DNA of 64,000 bases. Source: Terriglobales bacterium. GTDB taxonomy: Bacteria; Acidobacteriota; Terriglobia; Terriglobales; Acidobacteriaceae. Numbering within the stretch: the stretch's first letter is position 1; each line of letters starts with the position of its first letter. The stretch covers positions 32,206-96,205 of the forward strand of contig JAICXB010000006.1 of NCBI GenBank assembly GCA_025980765.1, in the 5' to 3' direction. The translations under genes and the position numbers were made by a program. Shown here piece by piece: positions 63,773 to 64,000 of the stretch. The notes below the pieces were generated by a model. That model did no database searches. It was given only the letters and a program-made list of their open reading frames with translations, and was not told where the DNA came from.

Positions 63773-64000
63773 AGTGCTATTCCCGGAATGCTCAATGCAA
63801 TTCTAACCGGAATGCGCCTGTAGAAGAGCACACGTTGTGTTTGGCACCGCGCTTCAAGATTGTCATCCTGTCTATAACCACGACGGCTCTGTCAAGATCT
63901 GGTTTTGTTGAGCGCTGGCGACACCATTCCTGTGAGCAGCGGCGAGGATGTTTGTGCGCCGTGCTTTTCCCTTATTAGGAAGGGGTTGTCATTGGTTTTG

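Overview
The window reads as chromosome of a soil-type acidobacterium (Acidobacteriota, probably Terriglobia). This is inferred from gene content: a UPF0182 membrane protein, a Ser/Thr kinase with C-terminal TPRs, TolB-propeller S9 peptidases, DUF2844/DUF3443 neighbours, lipoproteins with Cys-Gly-rich N-termini, BshB1, a Kir-type channel, and split GlyQ/GlyS. I see no phage, transposase, integrase, rRNA or CRISPR. Genes are mostly single or in very short operons on both strands, separated by intergenic regions full of short degenerate repeats.

Layout. 0-5 kb: bshB1, small or secreted proteins, tRNA-Leu, a degenerate receiver protein and an AhpD-like protein with an in-frame UGA. 5-12 kb: a DUF900 hydrolase, a secreted protein, a kinase-TPR sensor, rph, lacD, and a peroxiredoxin-like protein with a second in-frame UGA. 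12-24 kb: an S9 peptidase, nth, an aconitase-superfamily fusion with a coupled coiled-coil partner, ferredoxin, recO and glyQS. 24-37 kb: UPF0182, an amidohydrolase, an Ig-trypsin lipoprotein, tRNA-Ala, a Phd/VapC pair, recQ, then DUF2844-DUF3443-PNGase A-like. 37-49 kb: tldD, guaA, a frameshifted SDR gene, an Ig-phosphoesterase lipoprotein, a DMT transporter, rpsO-pnp and a glycine-zipper lipoprotein. 49-64 kb: treY and malQ (convergent and overlapping), a PpiD-like isomerase, a Kir channel, prepilin peptidase, small envelope proteins, a DUF433/DUF5615 toxin-antitoxin pair, an M20 peptidase and a LeuA-like DRE-TIM enzyme.

The two most notable things are these. (1) Two thiol-redox genes about 7 kb apart each carry a UGA exactly where their families have a redox cysteine (CxxU at 4526-4528, UxxC at 12046-12048). 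Each has a hairpin at bacterial-SECIS distance, so both are probable selenoproteins. Together with bshB1 this gives the left end a low-molecular-weight-thiol and redox theme. (2) The intergenic repeats are built as inverted pairs of arms. Each arm is a 20-50 nt run of a short degenerate unit, and at two places arms of different families are nested inside each other like an onion. Functions below are read from motifs and family knowledge only; no database search was possible.
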